Positions 1-8,346 of a DNA stretch of 64,000 nt are shown here, in pieces. The stretch's first letter is position 1; each line of letters opens with the position of its first letter. The DNA lies in the NCBI GenBank assembly GCA_951813605.1, contig OX638379.1, forward strand, positions 1,250,471 through 1,314,470. The letters run 5' to 3'. Source of the stretch: an uncultured Bryobacterales bacterium. GTDB taxonomy: Bacteria > Acidobacteriota > Terriglobia > Bryobacterales > UBA6623. The translations under genes were made by a program, and so were the position numbers. Under the pieces are notes generated by a model that saw only the letters and a list, made by a program, of their open reading frames with translations, was not told the DNA's origin and made no database searches.

Positions 1-606
1 TTGGGCTCGCCATGGCTGATGTATCAAGCTTGGCTCTTCATCGCCCCTGGCCTGTACAAGCGAGAGAAGCGCTGGGCAATGCCGTTCATCTTCACCACGG
101 CATCGCTCTTCATTCTCGGCGGGCTGTTTTGCTATTTCATAGCCCTCCGCGTCACCTTGCAGTTCCTGCTCTCGGTCTCCATCGATATCGTCAAGCCACA
201 AATCTCCGTCAGCGAGTACCTCAACACGTTCATTATTCTCGAGATCGGCTTGGGCCTGGTTTTCCAGCTCCCTGTGCTGATCTTCTTCTTCACGCTGCTG
301 CGACTGACAACGCCGCGCTTCCTGCTTCGCAACATACGGTACGCGGTGCTAATCATGTTCGTGATCGCCGCGATCATCACCCCTACCGGCGACCCGCTGA
401 CGATGACGCTTTTCGCCGGCCCGATGATCCTGCTTTACTTCGTCGGCATCGCAGCTAGCTGGTTGCTGGTGCTGCGCCGGGAGGGACGGTCACTGCCGTG
501 GCTGCGGATCCTGTTGGCCCTGGCTGTGTTCTTCGCGATCGTTGCCGCGGTCGTTGCATACATGTATTTCTATCGCGGCTTCCGGTTCGGCTCGCTGCTG
601 CCGTGA
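1..606 (+). CDS. tatC: Twin-arginine translocase subunit TatC (5' truncated by window)
   Basis: This is the C-terminal part of TatC, the multi-pass inner-membrane receptor of the Tat pathway that binds twin-arginine signal peptides. The visible 201 codons start with the conserved segment around WLFIAPGLYKREKR, followed by at least four hydrophobic segments separated by short loops, which matches TM2-TM6 of the family. A full TatC has about 240-260 residues, so roughly 40-60 N-terminal residues lie before the window; the TTG at base 1 is probably just an internal codon. The stop is TGA at 604-606. Tat substrates are plausible in this window: the DUF1501 proteins near 30.6 and 56.9 kb and the sulfatase at 35.2 kb have RR-type N-termini. 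Family assignment is confident; the start is not visible. Confidence 0.93.
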   Translation: MGSPWLMYQAWLFIAPGLYKREKRWAMPFIFTTASLFILGGLFCYFIALRVTLQFLLSVSIDIVKPQISVSEYLNTFIILEIGLGLVFQLPVLIFFFTLLRLTTPRFLLRNIRYAVLIMFVIAAIITPTGDPLTMTLFAGPMILLYFVGIAASWLLVLRREGRSLPWLRILLALAVFFAIVAAVVAYMYFYRGFRFGSLLP

Positions 607-669
607 CCGCCCGCGCGGCGACAGCAGGGCCGGATGGCGACGGGGCGCCCTAGCCGCGTTCGACTTGCT

Positions 670-1908
670 TTACTGAACGCCTGCGGGCACTGACTTTTGT
701 TCGTACCGCTCGGCCACGTAGGAATTCAGGATGTCGAGGAACTCGGCGACTATTTGCCGTCCGCGCAGGGTTCGGTGCAGTCGCCCGTCTACGTAGACGG
801 GCGCGACAGGATCTTCGAACGTCCCGGGCAGGGAAATGCCGAGGTCGGCGTGCTTCGATTCGCCAGGGCCGTTCACGATGCAGCCCATCACCGCCACATT
901 CATGGTCTCCACACCCTCGTAGCGGCTCTTCCACTCCGGCATGCGGTCTCGCAGGTAGCTTTGAATCTCCTCGGCCATCTCCTGGAAAAACGTGCTGGTG
1001 GTGCGTCCGCAGCCTGGGCATGCTGTGACTTGCGGTGTGAAGTGCCGGATTTCCAGTGCCTGCAGGATCTGCTTGGCGACTTCCACTTCTTCGCAGCGAT
1101 CTCCGTCGGGCCGCGGCGTCAGCGACACGCGAATCGTGTCACCGATGCCTTCTTGGAGGAGAACGGAAATCCCCGCCGTCGAAGCCACGATCCCCTTGTT
1201 GCCCATGCCGGCTTCGGTTAGGCCCAGATGCAACGGGTATTCGCAGCGGCTAGACAGAGATCGGTAGACAGCTACCAGGTCTTGGACGTTCGAGACCTTT
1301 GCGCTGAGGATGATGCGGTTGTGCCCTAGACCGTAGCTCTCGGCAGCCTCTGCCGAGCGGAGGGCGCTGAGCACGATCGTCTCGTAGATTACCTCGGCGG
1401 CGCTCCAAGGCTCAGAGCGTCTCGCGTTCTCGTCCATCTGTGCCGTCAGCAGCCGCTGGTCCAGGGATCCCCAGTTCACGCCGATACGCACCGGCTTGTC
1501 GTGCTCGAGCGCGGTCTCGACCATCGTGCGGAAGTTTTGATCGTGCTTCTTGCCAATGTCCACGTTCCCCGGATTGATCCGGTACTTGTCGAGAGCCCGC
1601 GCGCAGTCCGGGTACTTCCGCAGCAGAATATGGCCGTTGTAGTGGAAGTCGCCGACGATCGGGGCCTCGCAGCCGAAGTCGCGCAGTGTTTGGACGATGC
1701 GGGGCAAGGCGGCCGCGGCTTTGTCGTGGTTGACTGTGACGCGAACGAGTTCCGAGCCTGCCTGGGCGAGGGCGAGGACTTGGTTGACTGTGGCGGCCGT
1801 GTCCGCCGTGTCCGTATTGGTCATCGACTGCACGACGATGGGGCTGGAACTGCCGATGCGGACCCCCCCGACGTCGCAGGTGGCAGTGCGTTTGCGTTGA
1901 ATGGCCAT
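670..1908 (-). CDS. ispG: 4-hydroxy-3-methylbut-2-enyl diphosphate synthase IspG (GcpE)
   Basis: IspG converts MEcPP to HMBPP in the MEP pathway of isoprenoid synthesis, using a 4Fe-4S cluster. The product has about 412 residues, somewhat longer than the E. coli enzyme. It begins with the typical [20 protein letters not shown] region and the VQSMTNTDT motif, and it ends with the cluster ligands in [13 protein letters not shown] and [10 protein letters not shown] chose the ATG at 1908 (MAIQRKR); a TTG two codons upstream is also in frame. It runs opposite to tatC and is followed upstream by the TRAP gene on the same strand. Its product feeds UppS, which is encoded at 37.5 kb. The assignment is firm. 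Confidence 0.96.
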   Translation of the reverse strand: MAIQRKRTATCDVGGVRIGSSSPIVVQSMTNTDTADTAATVNQVLALAQAGSELVRVTVNHDKAAAALPRIVQTLRDFGCEAPIVGDFHYNGHILLRKYPDCARALDKYRINPGNVDIGKKHDQNFRTMVETALEHDKPVRIGVNWGSLDQRLLTAQMDENARRSEPWSAAEVIYETIVLSALRSAEAAESYGLGHNRIILSAKVSNVQDLVAVYRSLSSRCEYPLHLGLTEAGMGNKGIVASTAGISVLLQEGIGDTIRVSLTPRPDGDRCEEVEVAKQILQALEIRHFTPQVTACPGCGRTTSTFFQEMAEEIQSYLRDRMPEWKSRYEGVETMNVAVMGCIVNGPGESKHADLGISLPGTFEDPVAPVYVDGRLHRTLRGRQIVAEFLDILNSYVAERYEQKSVPAGVQ

Positions 1909-1962
1909 TGGCAAACTTCGAGCCGAACCCGAATTAGAGTCTATCAGCGATCCCCGGTCGTA

Positions 1963-3792
1963 TCAGCGCACCAAAGCCAGGGTCAGGGCCGGCACGTAGG
2001 TGATGAGCAGTACGCCGCCGAGCAAGATCAGAAGAAACGGTAGGACCGACCGGTAGACTCGCGTCAGCGGCTCGTCGAAACGGTACGAAGCGAGGAACAG
2101 GTTCATGCCGACCGGTGGGGTCAGGTAGCCCAGCTCTAGATTCGCTAGGAAAATAATCCCCAGATGGACGGGGTCGATGCCATATGCCTCGCCCATCGGG
2201 GCGATTAGCGGAACTACCACGAGGATCGCCGAGAAAATGTCCATCATGCAACCCACTACGAGCAGGAGTGCGTTCAGGGCGAGCAGGAACACGTACTTGG
2301 ATTCGATATGGGACTGCACCCACTCCAGCGCAGTGTCGGGCACTTGCGCGTCGATCAGGTAATTTGTGAATCCCAGAGCGACTCCTAGTATCAGCAGGAC
2401 GCCGCCGATGAGGGTGGCGCACTCGGCGGCTACAGCGGGAAGCCTGCCCCGGACCGAGAGGTCGCGATACACGAAGCATTCCACGACGAACGCATACAGC
2501 ACCGTTGCGGCTGCCGCCTCCACAAGGGTCACGATTCCGCCGAAAATGCCGCCGATCACCACGACCGGCAGCAGCAATTCCCACTTGGCCTCATAGACGG
2601 CTCTGCGCGCCTCGGCAAGATCGAACGATCGGCCCCTGCGCTCGGCCAGTCTGCCGTGTCGAACCCCCCAGAGGGCCACGAGCGCCACGAGCAACGTGCC
2701 CGGCAGCAGTCCGCCTAGGAACAGTTCGTCAATCGGCGTTCGCGAATAAACTCCATAGAGGATCACGGCGAGGCTAGGAGGGAAAAGCAAGCCGATCGAA
2801 CCTGAAGCAGTAACCAGACCCAAGGAAAACTGGCGCGAGTAGCGCGAATCGACGAGAACCGGGAGCAAGAGTCCGCCCAGCGAGAGGATGGTGACGCCCG
2901 ACGCCCCGGTGAACGAAGTGAAGAACGCGAACGCCAATGCCGTGGTGACCGCGAGCCCGCCCGGGAGCCAGCCAACCATTGCCGAGAACACACGCACCAG
3001 CCTCCGGCTCGCTCCGCCCTCAGCCAGAATATAGCCACCAAAGGTGAAGAGCGGTATGGCTGGCAGCAGCGGCTGGCCGGACAGTTGGTACGTCGCCAGC
3101 GGCACGGCGGTGACCGGGGTGTACTCGTACCAGAAGAAAAGCGAGGCCATCCCACCGATGACCGCGAAGATCGGCAGTCCCAAGAGGGCCCCGCCCACGA
3201 GGGCGGCGATGCCGAACTGCAGAATCGGCAATTCGCCAAGCGTTTCCCAAGACCCGAGCGCCAGCGGAATTGCGGCGCCGGCGATGGCAGTGAGCTTGCC
3301 GACAAGCGAGGCGGGACCCTTCCAGGCCATCCGCATCCCGATCACTACGAAGCCTGGGACCATGGCGAAGACGAATGCCCAGACGGGAAGGCCGAATGCG
3401 ACGATGTCGCCCGCCTCGCGTTCGACCATCGCGAAAGTCCATGCTCCGTAGGTCAGGCACGTGCACACCGCGACCCCAATCAGCCCCGTCACGACCTTCG
3501 CCGGCTCTTTGAGGCGCTCCGGAACGAACGTTGCAGTTGACAAAGCCAGCAGGCGATTGTCGCGAGCGGCGAGTGCGCCGCCAACGATTGCGACGAGCAG
3601 CGTGAAGTGCTGCACTAGGGGGATCGATCCGGGAATCAGATTCCCTATTCCAAGCAGGCGGCCCGCTCCCTCGGCCAGCGGCAGCAATGCGATGACTGCC
3701 AGCAGAAACGCGGCCGAGGCGTCCTCGGGAGTGAGCCGCGGTCGCGTCGTGCCCCGCGCGGATTCGATAGGTCTGGAGGCTGGTCCTTCCAT
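1963..3792 (-). CDS. Fused TRAP transporter small (DctQ) and large (DctM) permease
   Basis: The 609-residue integral membrane protein contains both membrane parts of a tripartite ATP-independent periplasmic transporter. Residues about 20-190 form a DctQ-like four-helix part. Residues about 190-609 are DctM-like, with the many hydrophobic helices and segments such as FTGASGVTILSLGGLLLPVL and YLTPPVGMNLF. DctQ and DctM are separate in most bacteria and fused in a minority. TRAP systems import carboxylates, sialic acids and similar acids using a sodium gradient with a periplasmic DctP protein. No DctP gene is visible in this window, so the substrate is unknown and the binding protein must be elsewhere. 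The start at 3792 is an ATG with no strong Shine-Dalgarno sequence. Neighbour ispG lies 54 nt downstream on the same strand. Confidence 0.9.
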   Translation of the reverse strand: MEGPASRPIESARGTTRPRLTPEDASAAFLLAVIALLPLAEGAGRLLGIGNLIPGSIPLVQHFTLLVAIVGGALAARDNRLLALSTATFVPERLKEPAKVVTGLIGVAVCTCLTYGAWTFAMVEREAGDIVAFGLPVWAFVFAMVPGFVVIGMRMAWKGPASLVGKLTAIAGAAIPLALGSWETLGELPILQFGIAALVGGALLGLPIFAVIGGMASLFFWYEYTPVTAVPLATYQLSGQPLLPAIPLFTFGGYILAEGGASRRLVRVFSAMVGWLPGGLAVTTALAFAFFTSFTGASGVTILSLGGLLLPVLVDSRYSRQFSLGLVTASGSIGLLFPPSLAVILYGVYSRTPIDELFLGGLLPGTLLVALVALWGVRHGRLAERRGRSFDLAEARRAVYEAKWELLLPVVVIGGIFGGIVTLVEAAAATVLYAFVVECFVYRDLSVRGRLPAVAAECATLIGGVLLILGVALGFTNYLIDAQVPDTALEWVQSHIESKYVFLLALNALLLVVGCMMDIFSAILVVVPLIAPMGEAYGIDPVHLGIIFLANLELGYLTPPVGMNLFLASYRFDEPLTRVYRSVLPFLLILLGGVLLITYVPALTLALVR

Positions 3793-4030
3793 CGTCGTGC
3801 CGATACTTCGGACTTCTCTATCCGAGCCGGGTTCGGACGAACTCCATCTAAGCGTATCGGATCACCGGGCTTCCCTCGAGGAGCGGGTCATGGGCGGGTG
3901 AATTCACGGTCCGATTTAGAACGGGAGAGCGGAACTTCGAGCGCCCCGCCCGCCGGACTGCTATCGATTCATCCAGCTGCGAGACTAGATCAGCCATGCA
4001 CCGCGCACTTGTCGGGCACCCGCATTGTCA

Positions 4031-4993
4031 ATGGAACTCGGTACCATTGATTGGCTCTCGGTGATAATCGCGATGCGTACCCGTGCCGCCCCGGAGCGAT
4101 TCGAATCGAAGATCTACAAACTCGGGATCAATCCGGTCGTCGATGTTCCCGAGGGAGTGAGCCAGCGATTCCGAGGACATGCCCGAGCCGGCCGTGTTCT
4201 TGTGCAGGGGACGTTGAACGGCGTGCCCATCCGATCGACGTTGATGCCTGTGGGGGGCGGCCGCCATCGAATGTATGTAAATGCCGGGATGCGCGCGGCT
4301 GCCCGCGCGGAAACCGGGGACATCGCAAGCCTGGAGCTGCGGCCGTGCGCGTCCGAAGAGGTGCCGCTGCCGGAAAAGATTGCCGCGGTGCTGGACAGGA
4401 TTGCCGGGGCTCGGATGCTCTTTGATGCGCTCCCGGCATCCGGTCGACGAGAATGGCTTCGCTACATTAACGACGCCACAACCGCGAGGGCTCGCCTGGG
4501 GCGGGTTCGGAAGGCCGCCGAGGACATGCTCGGGCGGAGATCCTCGGAGCCGAGCGAAAGAGAGTTCCGGCCCTTGTGGGTGTGCCCTAAGTGCGGCAAG
4601 GAATTCGTCAACAGGAATCAAACCCACTCGTGCAAGCGTCGGCGGCTGGAGGATGCGTTCCGCGGCAAGCCGGTTTGGATCCGGGATCTCTTCGACCAGT
4701 TCGTCGATCTGGCGAGCATCGGCGGAATGGTGAAGACTGTTCCCAACGGGGATTGGCTGAGCTTGATGGTGAGAGTCCGGTTCGCTACGATCCGTCCGAG
4801 GAAAAAGTGGCTTGACGTGACGCTTTGGCTACCAAGGCGCTGCGAATTCTCGCGATTCCGTCGGATCGAGACAATTGCTCCCGGGGTTCACGTTCATACG
4901 GTGCGCCTTGTTCGACCGCAGGACCTGGATAGTGAGCTAGCAAGCTGGCTCGAGCAGGCCTGCGCGATAGGCCGGCGGGGAAACATTCGCTAG
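4031..4993 (+). CDS. DUF1905 / YdeI-like / zinc ribbon / DUF5655 multidomain protein
   Basis: This is a protein of about 320 residues with four recognisable parts. A DUF1905-like beta domain spans about residues 14-100 (VDVPEGVSQRF). A YdeI/OmpD-associated helical segment spans about 105-165 (LPASGRREWLRYINDA, KAAEDM). A short zinc-ribbon-like cluster, CPKCGKEF...HSC, lies near 185-205. The C-terminal part resembles DUF5655, a domain of unknown function often found with DUF1905 or YdeI. YdeI-type domains have been linked to bacteriocin or peptide resistance, but the biochemical role is not known. I used the ATG at 4031; a TTG at 4025 and the ATG at 4072 are alternatives, and the last fits the domain boundary well. 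The gene stands alone between divergent neighbours. Confidence 0.8.
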   Translation: MELGTIDWLSVIIAMRTRAAPERFESKIYKLGINPVVDVPEGVSQRFRGHARAGRVLVQGTLNGVPIRSTLMPVGGGRHRMYVNAGMRAAARAETGDIASLELRPCASEEVPLPEKIAAVLDRIAGARMLFDALPASGRREWLRYINDATTARARLGRVRKAAEDMLGRRSSEPSEREFRPLWVCPKCGKEFVNRNQTHSCKRRRLEDAFRGKPVWIRDLFDQFVDLASIGGMVKTVPNGDWLSLMVRVRFATIRPRKKWLDVTLWLPRRCEFSRFRRIETIAPGVHVHTVRLVRPQDLDSELASWLEQACAIGRRGNIR

Positions 4994-5331
4994 CTATGCT
5001 AGCCACTGTCCCGCTCGTGGGTCTTGGGCCGAGCCGACTGGAAAATATCCATTCCTAACGCGTTGCTGAACACTGCAAGTGGCGCAGACTGCGGAGTTCC
5101 CCCATGCAGGGGACCGCTTGCGTCGGAATCCAGGCATCGAGATTCTCGGGATCTGGAAGTCCTCGTTCGCGCCTTGAGTGCATTGGGCCGAGATCGGCGC
5201 TAGTGCTCGACCCTGCGGACACGGCAACGAATCGGTTGGGGAGATGACGGGTATCCGGCCATCGATTGCCGGGCCTCGCCTTCTATGCCCGTGCGCCGCT
5301 ATCTCATGCGAAGGTACCGGACTCGTCAAAC

Positions 5332-5336
5332 GGAGG
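5332..5336 (+). promoter_or_regulatory. Ribosome binding site that fixes the aminotransferase start
   Basis: GGAGG lies six bases before the ATG at 5343. The reading frame is open far upstream (to about 5178), so this site is what decides the start. Confidence 0.7.
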
Positions 5337-5342
5337 CAGCGG

Positions 5343-6506
5343 ATGTACTTTAGTCTGAGAACGATGGATAATCTCGACTGGAGCGCGGTCCGCGCTCTGT
5401 TCCCCACGCTGCGGAACTGGGTGCATCTGAACACCGCTGCGTTCGGACCCATGCCGTCCACCGCTGTGCAGGCGATGAACGAGCATTTCGAATCCCGCGA
5501 CCAGACGGCGTCGATGGGATTCCTCTCATGGTTTGATCGCTTGGACGTGATTCGCGCCAAGATCGCGCGGCTCATCGGAGCCAAACAGTCTGATATCGGC
5601 TTCTGCCCGAACGCTGGTACAGCTCTATCGTGGTTCCTGCATGGAGTCGATTGGAGATCCGGGGACGAGATCCTGGCGCTCGATCACGAATTCCCGAACA
5701 ACCAGTACGCTCCGTTGATGCTCGATTCGAAAGGCGTGCGCTTCCGGGCGCTTCCAGGACCGCGGACGAGATTCGATCCCGAGCTGATTCTCGATGCCCT
5801 GGGCCCGCGGACCCGCCTCGTCGTCATCAGCGCTGTTAACTACTCGAACGGCCTGCGGGCCCCGCTAGAAGACCTGGCGCCGGAGTTGCGAAGGCGCGGC
5901 GTGTTGCTGTGCGTTGACGGGACGCAGAGTGCGGGAGTGCTGCGCCACGATGTCGAGCAAACTCCTGCCGACTTTCTTGTCGTCCACGGGTACAAATGGA
6001 TGCTAGGTCCTGCCGGGGCGGGCTTCTTCTACGCGCCTCCCGAGACAAGGGCTTGGCTGCTGCCGAGCGTCGTGAGCTGGCGCAGCCATTGGAACTGGCG
6101 TGATTTCGAGAGGTTGCATCATGGTCGTCCAGAATTGCCGGACGAGGCGGCGATGTACGAAGGCGGCGTCCAGGCCTTCTCGCTGCTTTTTGCATTGGAG
6201 GCCAGTCTAGATCTCATCCTTGAGTGCGGCCGGGACGCGATCGAGCGGCGCAGCCTGGGTTTAGCTAGGGAATGCCGCGAGATTCTGCTTCGGCAGGGCG
6301 GGGTAGGGAATCTGGACCCGGACCACCCGTGTGACTCGCCAATTGTAACGGCCTCCTTCCCCGATCTGGATGCCGCGGCCCTGCGCGGGAAGCTGGAACG
6401 GCGGCGTGTCGCTGTCGCGGCACGGCAGGGAAACCTGCGCGTGTCACTGGACTTCTTCAACAACCGGGATGACTTGCAGCGTCTTGCGTCCGCGCTGGCT
6501 GCCTGA
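5343..6506 (+). CDS. Class V aminotransferase (PLP-dependent, cysteine desulfurase/isopenicillin epimerase-like)
   Basis: The 387-residue product is a fold-type I PLP enzyme. Visible family signs are the N-terminal WVHLNTAAFGPMP substrate loop, the NAGTALSW cofactor loop, the aspartate in LLCVDGTQSAG that pairs with the pyridine nitrogen, and the Schiff-base lysine in VVHGYKWMLGPAG. The C-terminal small domain ends at LRVSLDFFNNRDDL, a typical finish for this family. It lacks an obvious catalytic cysteine loop of the SufS kind, so an epimerase, kynureninase-like or other lyase role is as likely as desulfurase. The start is set by GGAGG six bases upstream; the next ATG at 5364 (MDNLDW) is an alternative. 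It converges on the mobA-like gene with only 10 nt between stops. Confidence 0.88.
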   Translation: MYFSLRTMDNLDWSAVRALFPTLRNWVHLNTAAFGPMPSTAVQAMNEHFESRDQTASMGFLSWFDRLDVIRAKIARLIGAKQSDIGFCPNAGTALSWFLHGVDWRSGDEILALDHEFPNNQYAPLMLDSKGVRFRALPGPRTRFDPELILDALGPRTRLVVISAVNYSNGLRAPLEDLAPELRRRGVLLCVDGTQSAGVLRHDVEQTPADFLVVHGYKWMLGPAGAGFFYAPPETRAWLLPSVVSWRSHWNWRDFERLHHGRPELPDEAAMYEGGVQAFSLLFALEASLDLILECGRDAIERRSLGLARECREILLRQGGVGNLDPDHPCDSPIVTASFPDLDAAALRGKLERRRVAVAARQGNLRVSLDFFNNRDDLQRLASALAA

Positions 6507-6516
6507 TCTGCGACGC

Positions 6517-7086
6517 TCATTCCAGCGCGGTCAGGTCGCTAGGGCGGTTCACATTGACGAAGGGCGTGGCGTCATCCATATCTAGCGCCCTCCAGGAGAT
6601 GTTTTGGATTGCTTCAGTCACCTTGCGAGTGCCCCCACGCAACGCCGACGCGAGTGGGTCGAGAGCTGTCTTCGAGTAGGCTGCGCATAGCGGTTGCAGC
6701 CGTCCGTCCGGCGTCCGCGGGAGAATTGCGCGCACGTTGGAACGAACCGCCAAGTCAAGCAGCGACGCCAGCGGGGCAGCCGATAACTTTGGCATGTCGC
6801 ACGCGACGATGAGAATCCACGGGCTACCCGCGTTGGCGAGCGCCGCGACGATTCCGCCCAACGGCCCGGCCCCGGAAATCTGATCGGGGATTACCGGCAG
6901 TCCGAGCGAGCGGTATTTGTCGGGGTCTCCCACCAGTGTCACCGGAACGGCCAACTCTCGCAGGGCGTCGGCAACGTGCAGTGCCATAGCTCGCCCGCTA
7001 ACGCTGTGCAGCGCCTTGTCGGCACCGAATCTCGAACTTCGGCCTCCTGTGAGCACGTATCCCTCCGCACGCATCGCGCGCATCAT
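6517..7086 (-). CDS. mobA: Molybdenum cofactor guanylyltransferase-like protein (MobA family)
   Basis: MobA attaches GMP to molybdopterin to form the guanine dinucleotide cofactor. The protein has the nucleotidyltransferase signature near its start (YVLTGGRSSRFGADKA), the VIPDQISGAGPLGGI segment and the metal-binding aspartate in LIVACDMPKL. These are the expected positions for MobA (about 190 residues). I chose the ATG at 7086; ATGs at 7083 and 7074 (MRAEGYVLTGG) are equally plausible and the last is closest to the domain. No other molybdenum-cofactor gene is in the window, so a related nucleotidyltransferase role cannot be excluded. The stop is 10 nt from the stop of the convergent aminotransferase gene. 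Confidence 0.82.
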   Translation of the reverse strand: MMRAMRAEGYVLTGGRSSRFGADKALHSVSGRAMALHVADALRELAVPVTLVGDPDKYRSLGLPVIPDQISGAGPLGGIVAALANAGSPWILIVACDMPKLSAAPLASLLDLAVRSNVRAILPRTPDGRLQPLCAAYSKTALDPLASALRGGTRKVTEAIQNISWRALDMDDATPFVNVNRPSDLTALE

Positions 7087-7306
7087 AACCGAGTTGGGTC
7101 GAAGCGTGTCGGGCGGCGCCCGGAATTGCGTCCGCCGCGGCCGGCGGACGACTCGCACGCGAGCCTGCCAAAGGCGCAATGAGTGCGAGACGCGTGATCG
7201 GCTTCTTGCGTGGGCAAGGGCGATCGCATCCTACACGAGAGGAATTGAAAGATTCATCATTCGGGGTAGTTGCAATCCCTGCCGCGAATTGAGAGACTGT
7301 GCCTCG

Positions 7307-7314
7307 AAAGGAGG
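7307..7314 (+). promoter_or_regulatory. Strong Shine-Dalgarno sequence
   Basis: AAAGGAGG sits eight bases before the ATG at 7323. It is one of the best ribosome binding sites in the window and selects this ATG over the in-frame GTG at 7299. Confidence 0.8.
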
Positions 7315-7322
7315 CATTGTAT

Positions 7323-8216
7323 ATGCCGCGATCTGACGAGCACTCCAAAATCCTGACTATGACCACTTTGGCGTTGGCGGCGCTTTGCCTGCTTGGCGTG
7401 GCTTGTTCGGAAGCCCCGAGCGGGCCTCCGGAGGGTTCTCCCGAGTGGTACATGGCGGCCGCAGTGGACAACTTCGCCGTCCCAGAGTACGTAAAGACAG
7501 TCGAGCATCTCAAAGAGGCTATGAAGGCGGAAAGCGAGGTCGGCCGGCAAGCCTTGCTGTGGCGCGCCGCCGTGACCGGAGGCCTGGCTCGCGGCTACGC
7601 TGAGCTGGCGAGCGCGTTTTCCGAAGGGATCGAAGCCAACGAGGTGCGAACCGAGGATTTCCAGCCGATGATCAACGAGTACCGGCGCCGGACGCGCGTG
7701 AATGCGATCGAGTTTTCCGAGAGCGTTGGCAAGATCAAGGAAGTACTCGATGCGCAGGACACGGTAGAGTTGAACTTTCCACTCCCCGAAGGGAACGGTA
7801 GCGCTTCGACTGTCCTCTCCACAGTCCGAGCAGGCAACAAGGTGGAAGCCGAACTTTTGGCGATGGAAGACCAGACGCTGACTTGGGGAATCTTTGGCGC
7901 GCTGTCCGACTTTACGGGGGGTGCCGAGCCCTCAAAGCTAATTGCCGACGCCGGAGCGGACGGCATTCAGGCCCCTTCGAACGTGATGGCATTCGGAATC
8001 GCGCGAATACTCTTGGATGTATCGATCATGTTTGACAGAGAAGGCATCAACGAGCCGAGAGTTCGCGGATTTGTCCTGGACATGGCCGAAACGTGGGGCG
8101 AGCCGCATCTGGAAAACGAGGAATTCGCTGACGCGGTCGAAGAGTTCAAGTTCGACATGGAGAACGAGCGGCGCGACATCGCTGGAAAGCGTCGCATCAA
8201 AAAAGACGACAGCTGA
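7323..8216 (+). CDS. Hypothetical exported protein, possible lipoprotein
   Basis: The 297-residue product is not a family I recognise. It starts with a hydrophobic segment (about residues 11-27) followed by Cys28 in LLGVACSE. This looks like an exported protein, perhaps a lipoprotein, though the residue at -3 is glycine, so the lipobox is not ideal. The rest is soluble, acidic and mostly helical in composition, with a charged C-terminal end rich in Glu, Lys and Arg. It has a very good Shine-Dalgarno site and is followed by a strong hairpin terminator, so it is probably a single-gene transcript expressed at a useful level. Being a real gene is well supported; the function is unknown. Confidence 0.75.
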   Translation: MPRSDEHSKILTMTTLALAALCLLGVACSEAPSGPPEGSPEWYMAAAVDNFAVPEYVKTVEHLKEAMKAESEVGRQALLWRAAVTGGLARGYAELASAFSEGIEANEVRTEDFQPMINEYRRRTRVNAIEFSESVGKIKEVLDAQDTVELNFPLPEGNGSASTVLSTVRAGNKVEAELLAMEDQTLTWGIFGALSDFTGGAEPSKLIADAGADGIQAPSNVMAFGIARILLDVSIMFDREGINEPRVRGFVLDMAETWGEPHLENEEFADAVEEFKFDMENERRDIAGKRRIKKDDS

Positions 8217-8254
8217 CAAGCCGTCAAGCGTCCTGCGGGCTGATCCAGCTTTCT

Positions 8255-8294
8255 GAGGGCTAGCGCGGGGGGTATTGCCCTCGCGCTAGCCCTC
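8255..8294 (+). terminator. Hairpin terminator behind the hypothetical exported protein
   Basis: A perfect 13-bp inverted repeat (GAGGGCTAGCGCG at 8255-8267 with its complement at 8282-8294) has a G/C-rich loop that can pair further. It lies 38 nt after the stop codon at 8216 and before the sulfatase start at 8347. There is no long T run after it, so it may end transcription in a factor-assisted way. Confidence 0.7.
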
Positions 8295-8346
8295 CTTGCG
8301 CCCGTTACTAGCGCGCCACGGTGCCGTCTGCCAAAATGGCGACGAA

